This document shows positions 42,678-54,293 of a stretch of DNA of 64,000 nt, in pieces (within the stretch, counting starts at the first letter, position 1; each line of letters starts with the position of its first letter). The stretch covers positions 11,051,566 through 11,115,565 of the forward strand of contig CM051458.1 in the NCBI GenBank assembly GCA_028274465.1, given 5' to 3'. The translations under genes and the position numbers were made by a program. Below the pieces are notes generated by a model. The model was not told the DNA's origin. It saw only the letters and a program-made list of their open reading frames with translations, and searched no databases. The stretch is from Plantago ovata. Its lineage: Eukaryota; Streptophyta; Magnoliopsida; Lamiales; Plantaginaceae.

Positions 42678-45600
42678 ATGTCGAACCACCACCACTCCAG
42701 CTACCAGCCCCTTCTACCCCCCACAGACGGTGAACAATATGATTTGATCCGTCAATCCTTCGCTTCATCCTTCGTTGACAAAGGCGGTGACATCGATCCA
42801 ATCACCGGAATCCACCACTTTTACAAGGAATTCCTTAAAGAATCTAAGAAGCTATGGTACTTAGCCGGTCCAGCCATTTTCACTTCCGTTTGCCAATACT
42901 CTCTTGGTGCAATCACGCAAACCTTTGCTGGCCATGTCGGGACTCTGGAGCTTGCCGCGTTCTCCATTGAGAACACGGTCATTGCCGGTTTATCTTTAGG
43001 CATCATGGTACGTGCACGACTTTTCTACTTAGTAGTTCTTACTAAATTTGCTACGATTCTGAAAGTTTAGACTAAATTTGTCAGAATTTCGAAATTTTGG
43101 ATTAGAACTATAGTGGCCAAAAAACGTTATACTATATTGCATGCGCCATCATACAAACTTTAATGATGATTTTTGCCGTTTTTTCATTATTTAATTAATT
43201 TAAATGACTAAATATGGTTATAATTAAGTTCGAGCTTTTAGATGTGATGATTATATTTCGTTCAATAAATAGGTTGGAATGGGAAGTGCATTGGAAACAT
43301 TATGCGGACAAGCGTTCGGAGCCAAACAAATCGAGATGCTCGGAGTGTATTTGCAAAGATCACTAGTGATTCTCATCACCACCGCACTTATCCTAATGCC
43401 ACTCTACCTTTTCGCAACTCCATTTCTTCTCCTAATCGGCCAAACAGAGGACATTTCGCGAATGGCAGGAAAATACGCCCTATGGATGATTCCCCAGCTT
43501 TACGCTTACGCTTTAAACTTTCCAGTGGCCAAGTTCTTGCAAGCACAAAGCAAAATTATGGTGATGGCATGGATTTCAGCCGTGGGATTAGTGTTCCATG
43601 TAGCGTTCAGCTGGCTTTTCATGATAAAACTCGGGTGGGGAATGGCTGGTGGCGCGGCGGTGCTCAATGCGTCATGGTTGCTCATAGTGGTGGCCCAGTT
43701 GATGTACAGTACTAGTGGAACTTGTGGAAGCGCTTGGTCAGGATTTTCCTTGAAAGCGTTCCAAAATCTTTGGGGTTTTGTCAAATTATCTTTTGCGTCT
43801 GGAGTAATGTTGTGGTGAGTATTTAATCAGCTCCAATCTTTTTTTTTTAATTTTAATTGAACTAGATATATAGCCCGGGGTACGTGTACTCCTCAGAGCC
43901 CAATTATTGTTCCATTGCAGTTGTATCGTTCTGATTTTTATGAACTGATTTCGAAAATTCGTGATAAATTTTGATAAGTTAATTAAAAATATTATCTATA
44001 AAAGTTTTCTTTTTTGAGTTTGACGGGCGGACGCCACCGATACGCATAGTATACATTCCTCATATAGCCATGCATTTAAAATAAAAGATAAATTTTACTT
44101 TGCTAAAAGAACAAACATCAAAAGAAAACGATTGGGGGATTGACATACCAACGTAAGTACAATTATTCAAGTTATCTCTTTTTATGAAAAATGTACTTGC
44201 TTACAAATCTCATCATGAAGTATAATAACGTGTGGTTTATATGTAATGTGACATTTACAGCTTGGAGACGTGGTATTATATGGTATTGGTGTTGTTTGCT
44301 GGGTACTTGAAAAATGCAGAAGTTGCAGTTGATGCTTTGTCCATTTGGTAAGAAACTCTGCTTATGAGTTACTCATGAAGTATTTCTTTTCAATTCGTCT
44401 TTTAATATCCATTACTTTACGTCTCTTCTGTTTCTAAGAAAAATTACTTTACGTCTCTTTCTTGCGAACTTGAAGTTATACAATTTAAGCGAGGAGTATT
44501 ATTACCACTTAATCAAACAATATATACACATTTTACATAGTACTAAAAAGTTAATGTCAAAATCAAATATAAAAAATTTAATATATAGAACAGCGGATAG
44601 AGTCAAAGCGTTTATAGCCGAGTGGCAAGATGAGATACTCCGTATCCAAGTGGTCACGGGTTCGATCCCGAAATGGGTGATTATTTGCTCTGTATAGAGA
44701 CTTATTGAATTGATGTTGATTAGAGATTTATTAATACAAATTTGTAGCTAGGCCAAACATTGTAATTGTAATTGTATTGTATCTAAAAGAAAAAAAAAAA
44801 AAAAGAAAAAAGGGGATAGATTTTTTTTTTTTTTTTTGCCTTTTTTTCTCAGGAGTGGAATTTATTAAACTAAAGCATAATTTACATTCTTGAACGCTGG
44901 AGAGTATTTTGTGTTACTCTGTAGTCTGATTTTTTCTATTTGTTTTTTTATTTAAAGTCATCTTTTTTATTAATTTAGACTGAAATTACAAAGACAAAAA
45001 TGCTCCCAAGAGTACCTCACGGCCAAAAGTTTTACAAGTATTTGTGAACAACCATCCATCCTTTTCATGTTTTAATTACTCTCAGGTATTGGACCAAGCA
45101 AATCTTATCTCTATCTAATTAGTACAACTACTACTCATATAGTAATACTTCTGGCTATTCTGAGCAGACAAGACAATAAAGGACATATATCATTCATCTT
45201 CATTTTTAATAAAAATCGAGTAAAGAAAGAATGGGATTTTTTTTTGTGGAACAAGAAAGAATGGGGTTGATGAATGTGATGATCTTCTTATAATCTTATT
45301 ATCCTGCCAATAATATTTTCATAAAGATAGTGTACATATCATTCATTGCTATGTGACATAAAGATAGTGTCACATTCATTGTCCATGACCTTCTCCTCCA
45401 TAGCAATTCACATTCTATTTTTAATTATTTTTTAAAAATTATTCTGTAAATACGAAAGAATAAGCTTTTGACGAATGATAGTAGTAACTAGTAACTAAAA
45501 TCGACAATAAATAATGAGCTTAGTTATGGCAATATGGCACACAACCGCGCTACCATATAATGGGTGCGGGCTTTGTGTTAGGCACTTATCTATCTACCAA

Positions 45601-47555
45601 ATGTTGGCAAATATAAAAATATATTAATATTAGTAGTAAATGTAATAAAGAGAGACATAATAACATTAGTAGGAGTATAAAAATATTGTTGGGATTCTAT
45701 CCCGCATGGACTAGACTGTTCAATTCGTGACTAAATCGTGGATTGGGTCTATTAGTGAGAATAATTTAATATAGACTATAGTATCTAAAAGGTTGCTTAG
45801 AGATAATGCACGTAAATTCTATTTTATTAATAAAGTTTTGTTCACTTAGTGTTGTAGTTATGGAAAACTGTTGTCCGATGAGCTACTATAAATATGTCGC
45901 AGGACATTGCTCATAATTTATGATTCAATATACATTCAGTTACCAACTAATTCCCCTATTTGTGCCAAATATCACTGAAGTACACATGATTCGCATGTAT
46001 TATTATGATGAATTACGGAAAAGAAATAATTTTGAATCAATTTTAAAATGCCAGAGGCCAGTTTGTTATTACCAAAACAACATACTCCCTCCGTCCCAGA
46101 ACAGTTGCACCATTTTGCCATTTTGGGTGTTCCGTTAGAGTTGCACCATTTCATTTATTTGCCATATTTGGGCATGATTATAATAATTTTATATTCCATC
46201 AACACATTTTTGTGGCCACAAATTCTCCATAAAATAAAAACATCACCCACTATCAATATAACTCACTATTTAAATCTTCTCCTTATTTTCTGTGTCCAAA
46301 AGCAAATGGTGCAACTGCTTTGTGACGGAGGGAGTATATATGTTTTTTCTATGTGGGTCAAGTCAAGTGGCACGCCTGATGGACTAGCCTTCTGTATGCA
46401 TTAATCGAGCTAGTACATAAGTTCTTGTAAACTTATGGTAAGCCATGTAACAAATGTTCTTGTTTTTCTCCAGCTCAAACATACTAGGGTGGACAATCAT
46501 GGTAGCCATCGGATTTAATGCAGCAATCAGGTACTATGATGTATATAGCATAAAACAATATTAACCAAACAAAAATAGTAATACATGCATGTTCCTAGAT
46601 TGTTTAGCTATGTGCACCGCTAATTTAACATATTTTGTAAATGTGAATTGATAATGAACCCTATAATGCGCGGATATGCAGTGTTAGAGTGTCGAATGAA
46701 CTTGGAGCATCGCATCCAAGAACCGCGAAGTTTGCTGTAATGGTGGTGGTGATATCATCGTTTGTGATCGGCCTCCTAATGAGCATAGTTCTTCTCATCT
46801 TCCAGAATCAGTATCCATCATTGTTCTCGAATAATTCATCTGTGAAAGATGTAGTGTATCAGCTCACACCAATTCTCGCCTTCTGCATTATCATCAATAA
46901 CATCCAACCTGCAATTTCAGGTACCATAATTCTAATGCATAATACGAATAATAACAGTATGAGATACTACCATCTCCTCGACTGACGATATCTGCATCAC
47001 ATGTTCAACTACAAATATCACATATATATATTGTTCGTTTCGAAACAATCTTGTATTTAATATACCTGCTGCATTCCTTGCATACTGTGATGTGTAGGAG
47101 TGGCTGTTGGAGCGGGATGGCAAGCTTTGGTAGCATACGTGAATATTGGTTGCTACTACATTTTTGGTGTTCCCTTAGGTTTAACATTGGGATATATTCT
47201 TGACATGGGTGTTAAAGTAAGTACTACTCAGTAAACTTGATTAAATGCATGAATTGAAGTACTAATATTATTGCAATATTATTCCCAATTAATGATCATA
47301 ATTAACCAGAGCTTATATTATACTCCGTGTAGGGGATATGGTACGGAATGATAACAGGAACATTAATACAGACAGCAATCCTCTTTTGGCTTGTCTACAG
47401 AACTAACTGGAATAAGGAGGTATAGACTTGTACTATATATAATCTTAATTATGTTTATAAAAATGAAGTACGTTGATATTGATTAATGAATTGGCTAAAC
47501 ATTTTGGTTATAGGCTGATGCAGCATCACAGAGGATCAAACAATGGGGAGGTTAA
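42678..47555 (+). CDS. MATE/DTX-family multidrug and toxin extrusion transporter
   Basis: Eight exons join in frame to 500 codons, the usual length of plant DTX proteins: 42678-43007, 43273-43814, 44261-44347, 46474-46530, 46682-46920, 47098-47216, 47333-47419, 47514-47555; all introns are GT-AG. The family signatures are present: [20 protein letters not shown] at the first membrane helix, [33 protein letters not shown] in exon 2, [10 protein letters not shown] in exon 5, and [16 protein letters not shown] and [10 protein letters not shown] near the end. The N terminus is cytosolic and polar. MATE proteins export flavonoids, alkaloids, organic acids or toxins by H+ or Na+ antiport at vacuole or plasma membrane; the substrate cannot be told here. 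The ATG at 42678 was chosen over upstream non-ATG codons. No damage is seen. Confidence 0.9.
44602..44813 (+). mobile_element. tRNA-derived SINE in MATE intron 3
   Basis: The head has a pol III box A (TAGCCGAGTGG, 44615-44625) and box B (GGTTCGATCCC, about 44659-44669), about 44 bases apart. A body with TTGTAATTGTAATTGTATTG follows and a poly(A) tail to 44811. A 7-bp duplication GGATAGA flanks it (44595-44601 and 44814-44820). It lies in the transcribed strand of the MATE gene. Confidence 0.75.
45687..45928 (+). mobile_element. LTR-like fragment (possible solo LTR) in MATE intron 3
   Basis: Begins TGTTGGGATTC, a common copia LTR start, has a TATA-like CTATAAATATG near 45885 and a plausible CA end near 45928. 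Left flank AATAT and right flank ATATA overlap only in four bases, so the end is not secure. It could also be unrelated AT-rich sequence. Confidence 0.4.
46085..46334. mobile_element. Stowaway MITE in MATE intron 3
   Basis: Terminal inverted repeats of about 32 bp start with the Stowaway signature CTCCCTCCGT and share CAGTTGCACCATTT at both ends. TA duplications flank it at 46083-46084 and 46335-46336. 250 bp, no ORF of its own. Stowaway elements are moved by Tc1/mariner-type transposases. Confidence 0.92.
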
Positions 47556-47736
47556 CAAGATGGCAAAGCATACAAAGTTGAGAAATAAATACCTCCATTG
47601 AGACAATTAATTACATATATACGTGTAAGATAATTGTCACATTTCAACTTCTTGAAAATTTATGGTCATTAAAAATTAATTTTACACCAATGGTCACTGT
47701 GGACACAATGCACATAATTTACCAACGCTTATTGGT

Positions 47737-48266
47737 TTAATACGATATATTATGAAGAGGCTTGGTCATAAGGCAAAGAGCGTTCCTTTTATGAACTGTT
47801 ATCCCGGGCAGCCCATCAAAATCAATATCTTGTTTGGTGACTCCAGGAGGGAATTCCCAATTAAATTTGTAAAGCAGATTCGCGAGTTCAACCTCCAAGG
47901 ATGACATTCCTAGAGAGTAACCTGGACAGCCTCTACGACCTGTTCCAACTTCCAAATGGTGTTCAGATCTCTTCCAACAGCCCAAGCGTTGATATAGACC
48001 ATAGTTCCCTGTTCAATCTCGTATATATCCGTTCGAGGTACAATGTTGCAATGTTTCCCTTGGCACTAAAAGTGGAACAGATGGATAAATTCTGAAGTCA
48101 AGTAGGGCAGTTTATGAACCTCGTCTTCGTCTATCAAACTTTTATTTCTTGTGTAGTTCCTTATCTCTGCTTGCACTTTGTCCATGGCGTGTTGATTCAG
48201 CATTAGGAACGTCATTCCCCAAATTAAGAAAGAAGATGCGGTGTCTATGCCCCCTACTAAGAGGTT
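47737..48266 (-). pseudogene. Cytochrome P450 (CYP71-clan) exon 2 fragment
   Basis: The minus-strand sequence begins at an intact intron acceptor (TTTTGTGCAG) followed by NLLVGGIDTASSFLIW, the I-helix oxygen-binding motif. It continues with KLPYLTSEFI (K-helix side), a frameshift, PRETLQHC, a second frameshift and VYINAWAVGRD. Then a deletion removes the PERF segment, and GTGRRGCPGYSLG follows: the heme-binding loop with its cysteine ligand. The end is LLYKFNWEFPPGV and ITVHKRNALCL. This layout is the second exon of an A-type P450 whose single intron precedes the I helix. Exon 1 is absent. Dead gene. Confidence 0.85.
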
Positions 48267-48349
48267 CTGCACAAAAGAGTAATTAATTGCATATTTTGCA
48301 TGCGGTTCCACTAGTAAGAAGATGTTGCTGGCAATAGCATCTAATTAGT

Positions 48350-48560
48350 GCATGTTTGGTTGAAAGTGACCAATTTTAAGATTTGGGAGGAGGGATTTCA
48401 ACCCCTAATCTTATTTGGGCTAGAGGAGGCATTTGAGTGCATCATATCCCTCCAATTGTTGTTTGGTTCATATTCCACAAATAGTGATTTCGAGGGATTT
48501 GAAATGAAATACCTCGTTTGGTTGACGAGGGATTTGTGACGTATTTCGGTCTCCGTACGA
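48350..48560. repeat. GTTTGGTT-rich unclassified repeat
   Basis: Contains several GTTTGGTT motifs and GAGGGATTT/GGAGGGATTT pairs in a 200-base AT/GT-rich block. It resembles the ends of hAT or Harbinger-type MITEs, but no clean inverted termini were found. Confidence 0.35.
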
Positions 48561-48704
48561 GGAATTTCGTAAGTTGTGCTAGGGACATAGATTGATTGTT
48601 ATATTTAGAATATAAATTGGACTCATTTGTAATTAGTATTAACTAGAGGTATTAAGAACTATTTTGTATTTTGTTGAAGGGCCTATTTTCAATTTATTGT
48701 TTAT

Positions 48705-48850
48705 TGCAAATAGATCCTTCAACTTTTGAAGATTATACTTAGCCCCTCCAAGTTTTGAAAATTACAAATAGGTCCTCCAAGTTTTTGAAAATTGCTACTT
48801 GGTCCCTAGAGTTTTTGAAAATTTCAATCTAGTGCCAAACTTTTGATTTG
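48705..48850. repeat. Imperfect tandem repeats, unit about 38 bp
   Basis: Four diverged units of the type 'CCTCCAAGTTTTTGAAAATT...TAGGTCC' follow each other. Confidence 0.6.
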
Positions 48851-49024
48851 CATAGAAATTATAATTATGGGATTATAATTTTCATAATTGAGTTATGAAT
48901 TCTTTTGTTATCCACATAGATACATGTTTGTTGCTTGTTTGCTCTATATGCTATTGTATGTCAATGCATGTTTAAATACCACGCATGTTGTATTTTACTT
49001 TATGTTCGACCGGAATGCATGCGA

Positions 49025-49198
49025 GGGTAGACGACACCCTCTTATTTGTCGGACCGCTCTTCATATGTATATATGTATGGGTAGGCGGCGCCCATTATGT
49101 GCTTGACCGCGTTTCAGAATTAGAATGGATAGGCGGCATCCGTTATGTGTAGACCGCTCAGGCATGTTGGGTAGGCGGCGTCCGTATTTGTAAATAAA
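49025..49198. repeat. Imperfect tandem repeats, unit 42-54 bp
   Basis: GGGTAGGCGGCGCCC-like blocks followed by a TATGT...GACCGC segment occur at 49025, 49079, 49127 and 49169. The spacing shortens stepwise. The region lies upstream of the copia gag and may belong to its lost 5' end. Confidence 0.7.
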
Positions 49199-49200
49199 TG

Positions 49201-49741
49201 AGTTAACAACCCTCAAAGCTTAAAACCCCAAACAATACAAGTCTTGAAGTATGTATGCTTTAATATGTATTTCTACGATGCCTTCCATAAGGAGCCCTAT
49301 TCAAGAACTTTTTCGACGTAGGGTAGTATGCCAATGCATTTGCCCTATTTTGAGATTGGGGCGTTTAGGATTTGCTTATGGTTATGACTTTCTTGCATTG
49401 CTCGATCGCAGCAAGACTTGCAATGTAAGGGCATCAAGTCTAAATTAGATTTAGCCGACCAAGAGTTGCATGTGCAATTGGATAGTCCTACCGGTCACGC
49501 TGTGTTATGCGATCAACCAAGTTGGGGTGTAGCATGGTAGTGATGCGGATCTTGGCCACTAATGTAACTGTTTGACATTACTCGTATGTACTGGTTTTGG
49601 GGCAATACATATGTGAAAATAGTGGGAGCTAAATAGCTAAAGGACCTTGTTATTTAGTTAGTTGATTGATGATTTAGAAATTTGATTTCAATGTTGATTT
49701 ATTATTTCCGTTTATATTATTTTTCCTCTGGTTTACATATA
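49201..49741. other. Unclassified sequence upstream of copia gag
   Basis: No gene. The 5' LTR and primer-binding site of the copia element would be expected here, but I recognise neither. Confidence 0.3.
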
Positions 49742-50540
49742 TGGCTAATATCTCGCTCAAGCTATCTTAGAGAAGCAACTGTTCACCAAACCAAACTTTA
49801 TGGATTGAATCCGTAACATACATCTGGTGATGAGGTACAAAATGATTGAGTATGTGTTGAACACAAAAATAGCCACACCTCTTATGAATCATGCTAAAGC
49901 TGTTGGCTGAGCCTAGCTAAACATGATAAGCATAACGAGGATGCAAAGTCCCCGCAATGTATGATGTTGGCAACAATGACAAATGAGCTTCAAAGGCAAC
50001 ATGGAACATGTTGTCATATGAGATGCTATGTGCATCTGGAGTCTTTTGTGTAAAACTACTGTGAGAATGTCGAATTTGATTTGTTCAAAGAAAGATGTTC
50101 AAATGCAAGCTCAATGAAGGAGGCAACATGTTAGAGCATGTTCTCAAATGATTGAACTCTTTGAGAAACATGTTGTTGCTGGAATCTGAATGGAAGACAG
50201 TGTCTCCATAATGTTCATCCTTCAGTCATTGACGATGAGTGCCGAAGGAGCTACATTTCTATAACTTCACAACTTGCTTATAACCATCCATTCCTCGTGA
50301 AGGAAAAATTGATAATGATTAGATCACATCCTAGCTCGAACCTGAAGGGCAAGGAAAGACAAAGAGTCAAAAGTAGGTTGAGGCCTACTCGTCTTAAGCC
50401 AAGAAGTGGAATTCGCAAGTGAAATGGACTGTTGCAAAGGATGAGAGCCTTTAGAGAAAGGCTACTGCCTAAGTGATTAGGCAACCGAAAGCCTTGATGC
50501 ATGATGCATTTGGCTGTGATTTTTTGTTATTGAAGTAAAA
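49742..50540 (+). pseudogene. Copia gag (UBN2-type) remnant
   Basis: ATGGCTAATATC at 49742 opens the frame; after a frameshift it reads ILEKQLFTKPNFMD and IRNIHLVMRYKMIEYVLNTKIATPLMNH, the gag N terminus of copia elements. Around 50090-50200 follow KCKLNEGGNMLEHVL-like and IELFEKHVVAGI-like segments. Numerous stops. Confidence 0.6.
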
Positions 50541-51311
50541 TGATTCCTGTGATTGGATACAACCTGTTGAACTAAACAATTCCAATGTTTAGATCTGCCC
50601 CCTGACTTTAGTTTGAACTTAATAAATGTTATTACGTCGGAAATACTACATTTGTAATAATGTATATGGGCTGATTGGCACAAGCTGCTTGTTAGACAAA
50701 CTTTACTTCATGTCGAAAACAAACAAACAATTTAGTAATTGGAATAATCCAACTTACCTCTCACATTGTAGACTGAGTCATATCAATTAGAAAAGGATTG
50801 CAAGATTTATGTAGTTTAGACTACTTACCATTTGATTCATAATCATATGGAACTTGCCAATCTTATTAAAGAGGTAAGATGACGAGCGAGCCCCTCGTAA
50901 AGAAGGGTAGGCGCGAATGGCGCGCGCTGGAGCTGGTTCACATACCCTGTATGTGTACCCTTTCCAACTCATGCTCGTGGTGATTATTCTTACTTCATTA
51001 ACCTTGGAGGAATGAAGTCGAGAAACACATTGGCAAATGAGTTGCCACGTGCCGATTAGATCGTAAGCAAATGCTAAGTTTCTCGGTTATTTAAAGGAAG
51101 AGAATACAATCCAATGGTCTCCACCAGAAATGGTGTATTCGATATGTGAAATCGAACCTTTTAGACTTGTAAGATCCATGATTTATTATCGTCTCTTCCA
51201 AATACCCATGGGGGTTATGTGCTATTATTCTCAATCTATATTCTGAACCTCAATCTATTATTTTGAACCATGTTCCAACTAAATCTGCTGAGAACATCCA
51301 TATGAATTATG

Positions 51312-52235
51312 TGTAACGCCCCAAAACCTTTTAAACCTTCTTAAGATATAATTTATTAGTCTAATGAAACTAAGTTTAATTAATGATATTTTTATTATGA
51401 GAAAAGTATGATGGTACGACTTATTGAGGAAATTATGAAAAGTGATTACGTATATTTGTTTGGTCCAAGTTTGGTTAAATATACGCCCCGACCCTCAATA
51501 ACTTTGACCGACCCGTTTTATATCCAACACATGCTAAGAAAGAATGGACAAATAATATGAACCGCACACAATTTTATAGTATTTAAATATATGTTNNNNN
51601 NNNNNNNNNNNNNNNNNNNNNNNNNNNNNNNNNNNNNNNNNNNNNNNNNNNNNNNNNNNNNNNNNNNNNNNNNNNNNNNNNNNNNNNNNNNNNNNATGTA
51701 TGAATGTGGATCGTATGTATGAAAGAGAAGAATTACATGTGATGGAATAGTTCCTACATGATTGACCCACAAGTTCTTAAGTAACCGGTTATCAATTACC
51801 TTACACGCTGTTAAATGGCTAGTTACCTTATTATACTTATTGAGCCCGCAACTCATCCCATTGCGATGTTGACTTTTATAGTTCATCAAGAAGAAGACAA
51901 AGAAGGGCTTAACTGATAGAAGTTATGTCTTGGATCAAAGGTCGGCCGGCCGGTTTCACTCCTTGGTACAGGCTCATCATCTGCATCTCATGTAGGTCAT
52001 TGTGGGTCTCTAATAGAGGATCATCTCCTCCAAGCATGTGAAGTATGTGCTTATAGTATAATTATTAACGCTTCCGCAAATGTTTCTAAATAAGATTCGC
52101 TTCCGCTGAAAGTATGGACATGTGTTTTCACTTGCTTGTTTAATGATTTTGAAAAGAGTCGATGTTAAAAGGTTTTTGCGTGCTTCTTAACACCTAAGTG
52201 CGTTTGATTACGTACGAAGGTGTTAGGGTGTTACA
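51312..52235. mobile_element. Solo LTR with TSD TTATG, spanning the assembly gap
   Basis: Starts TGTAACGCCC and ends GGGTGTTACA, near-perfect inverted termini. TTATG flanks it at 51307-51311 and 52236-52240. It interrupts copia integrase coding sequence. 100 Ns lie inside, so length and the solo status depend on what the gap hides. Confidence 0.8.
51596..51695. other. Assembly gap (100 N)
   Basis: Exactly 100 unresolved bases, the usual placeholder for a gap of unknown size. Confidence 0.99.
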
Positions 52236-54293
52236 TTATGTACTGGAAGGAAGCCCTTCCTATTCTCATATGCGCACGTTAGGATGCCATGCATATGTGA
52301 AAGTCATGCTCACTGATAAGTTGGAAGTGAAGAGCGGCAAGTGTTATTTTATAAGTTTTCCTAAGAGAAGGGATATTATTTCTATCTAGCTGAAGGTCAA
52401 TGAGTGATCATGTATAGACATGCTAAATGTCTAGAATGTCTTAGAGACAGGATAGAACTTGAAGAAGTTCAAGAAAATAACACTAATGATGAACAAGGGT
52501 CAATGGAGTTGACTCAAGTTCAGTGGGAGCTTTTGAAGTTAAGGATGGCATAGGAGAATCTTTGTGAAGATATCTCATTGCCAGTGGGAGTCTTGCGAGT
52601 AGTTCCGAGAACACTGCAATTGAGCCCACACCGATAGCGCTGACTGTCATTCCTACTGCACCAATAGAGGTGCAAGCACAGTAAGCAAGCGCATGTGCAG
52701 TCCACTAAAGCTCAACATATTCATAGCTCCACGTTTTCAGAAAGGAGATGCACCAACGACAAAATTTCGAGCTCCGTAAGTCAAGGAAGCTACTGAAGTA
52801 GCCTCCAACAACAACCCTTCTATTGAAATGCATTAGTTTGATTGATGTGCGGATGTCTAATAGGGAAGACCCTAAGACTTACGCTGAGGCAATATTTTAT
52901 ATTGACTTAGAGAGGTGGCAAGAGGCCATGGAATTAAAGATAGACTCTATATACCAAAATTAAGTTGGTAACTTGGTTGACTTGCCTCAAAGGGTCATAC
53001 TCATTGAGTGCAAATGGGTCTTCAAGAGGAAGACCGATGCCCAGGGCAAGGTACACAACCACAAGGCGACGCTTGTGGGTAAAGGTTCCACTCAACGGTA
53101 TGATATCGTTTACGATGAAACCTTTTCATCAGTTGTGAAAACTTAAAGTCTATTAGAATTCAACTTGCGATAGCTGCATACTACGACTATGAGATTTGGA
53201 GATGGATGTCAACACCCTTTCCTCAACGGCAACCTTGAGAAAAAAAGGTCTACATGACATAGCTTGAAGGTTTCTAATCCAAGACCAATCCATATTTCGT
53301 TTGCAAGCTTGAAAGGTCCATGTGTGGACTTAAAAAAGTCTCAAGAAGCCGGAATATCCGCTTTGATGAAGCAGTCAATAAGTTTGACTTTATCAGAGGA
53401 TAGGAAGATCCCTGTGTTTATGATGAAACACAGCGACGTGGAAATTGTCTTCATGATTATATGTGTTGATGACATTCTAATGATAAGAAGCAATGTCTCT
53501 ATGTTACAAGAACAAAAGTTTGGTTACCCAAGACCTTATTAGATGAAGGACCAGGCGAAGTTTAATTATGACAACCTTGGAATGGTAGATCTATGAAGCT
53601 AGATCCCAAGGATGTTAGGATTCACACAGTCACCATGTATCAACAAAGTACTCAAGTGCTTTAAATATGGAAGATTCTGAGAAAGGCTTTCTCCTAGCTA
53701 GACATGATGTCAAGCTAACAGTTAAGGATGATCATAATACTGTCAAAGAAAGAGAAGCCATGAATCGTATCTTGTATGCCTCCGCAATGGGATCCACTAT
53801 ATGTGCAATGAGTTGCACACGGCCAAATGAGGGCCTTTGCACTTAGTATTGATTGTCGACACCAACAAAACCCAGGGGTACCTCACTAGGGTATCTGTAG
53901 AGAACATTCTGAAAGTACCTTGAATGGACTAAAGACATGTTCTCGGTGTATAGTGGACAACCAGAATTGAAGTTGTATGGTTACGTCAATGCCGGCTTCG
54001 AATTGGATCTTGAAGACTTGAAGTCTCAAATTGGATATGTGTTCACATTGAACAGTGAAGCGATTTGTTGGATAGAGTTCTAAGCAAGCCACGATTGCAA
54101 ACTCTACCACATACTGAGTACATTGCTCCATCTGAAGTATCGAAAGAAGCTGTCATGATGACAAAGTTCTTGAAGGAATTGAGGGTTATTCCTGCTCCTA
54201 TTCCAAGAAGGATTTATAGTGACAACATGGGCACCGTCGCTCAAAGCCAAGGAGCCTAGATCTACAAACAAGAACAAACATGTACTTAGAAAT

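Larger units (their letters stand above)
50740..54290 (+). pseudogene. Copia pol remnant: GAG-pre, integrase, reverse transcriptase, RNase H
   Basis: YLSHCRLSHIN near 50755 is the zinc-binding GAG-pre-integrase start. Across the solo LTR the integrase end resumes with SYSHMRTLGCHAYVKV (52255). RVT_2 begins near 52850 (EDPKTYAEAIFY, WQEAMELKIDSI, ECKWVFKRKTDAQGKV, YDETFSSVVKT). The catalytic pair is in ICVDDILM (about 53460). RNase H is seen at 54105-54260 (HTEYIAPSEVSKEAVMM, RIYSDNMGTVAQS). Frames change repeatedly. Confidence 0.75.

Noticed and set aside
44610..44680. tRNA gene (box A and box B present)
   Set aside because: No acceptor stem or full cloverleaf; followed by a SINE body, poly(A) and flanked by a 7-bp duplication, so it is a SINE head.
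51518..51889. Minus-strand ORFs running through the N gap
   Set aside because: Open only because Ns contain no stop codons.
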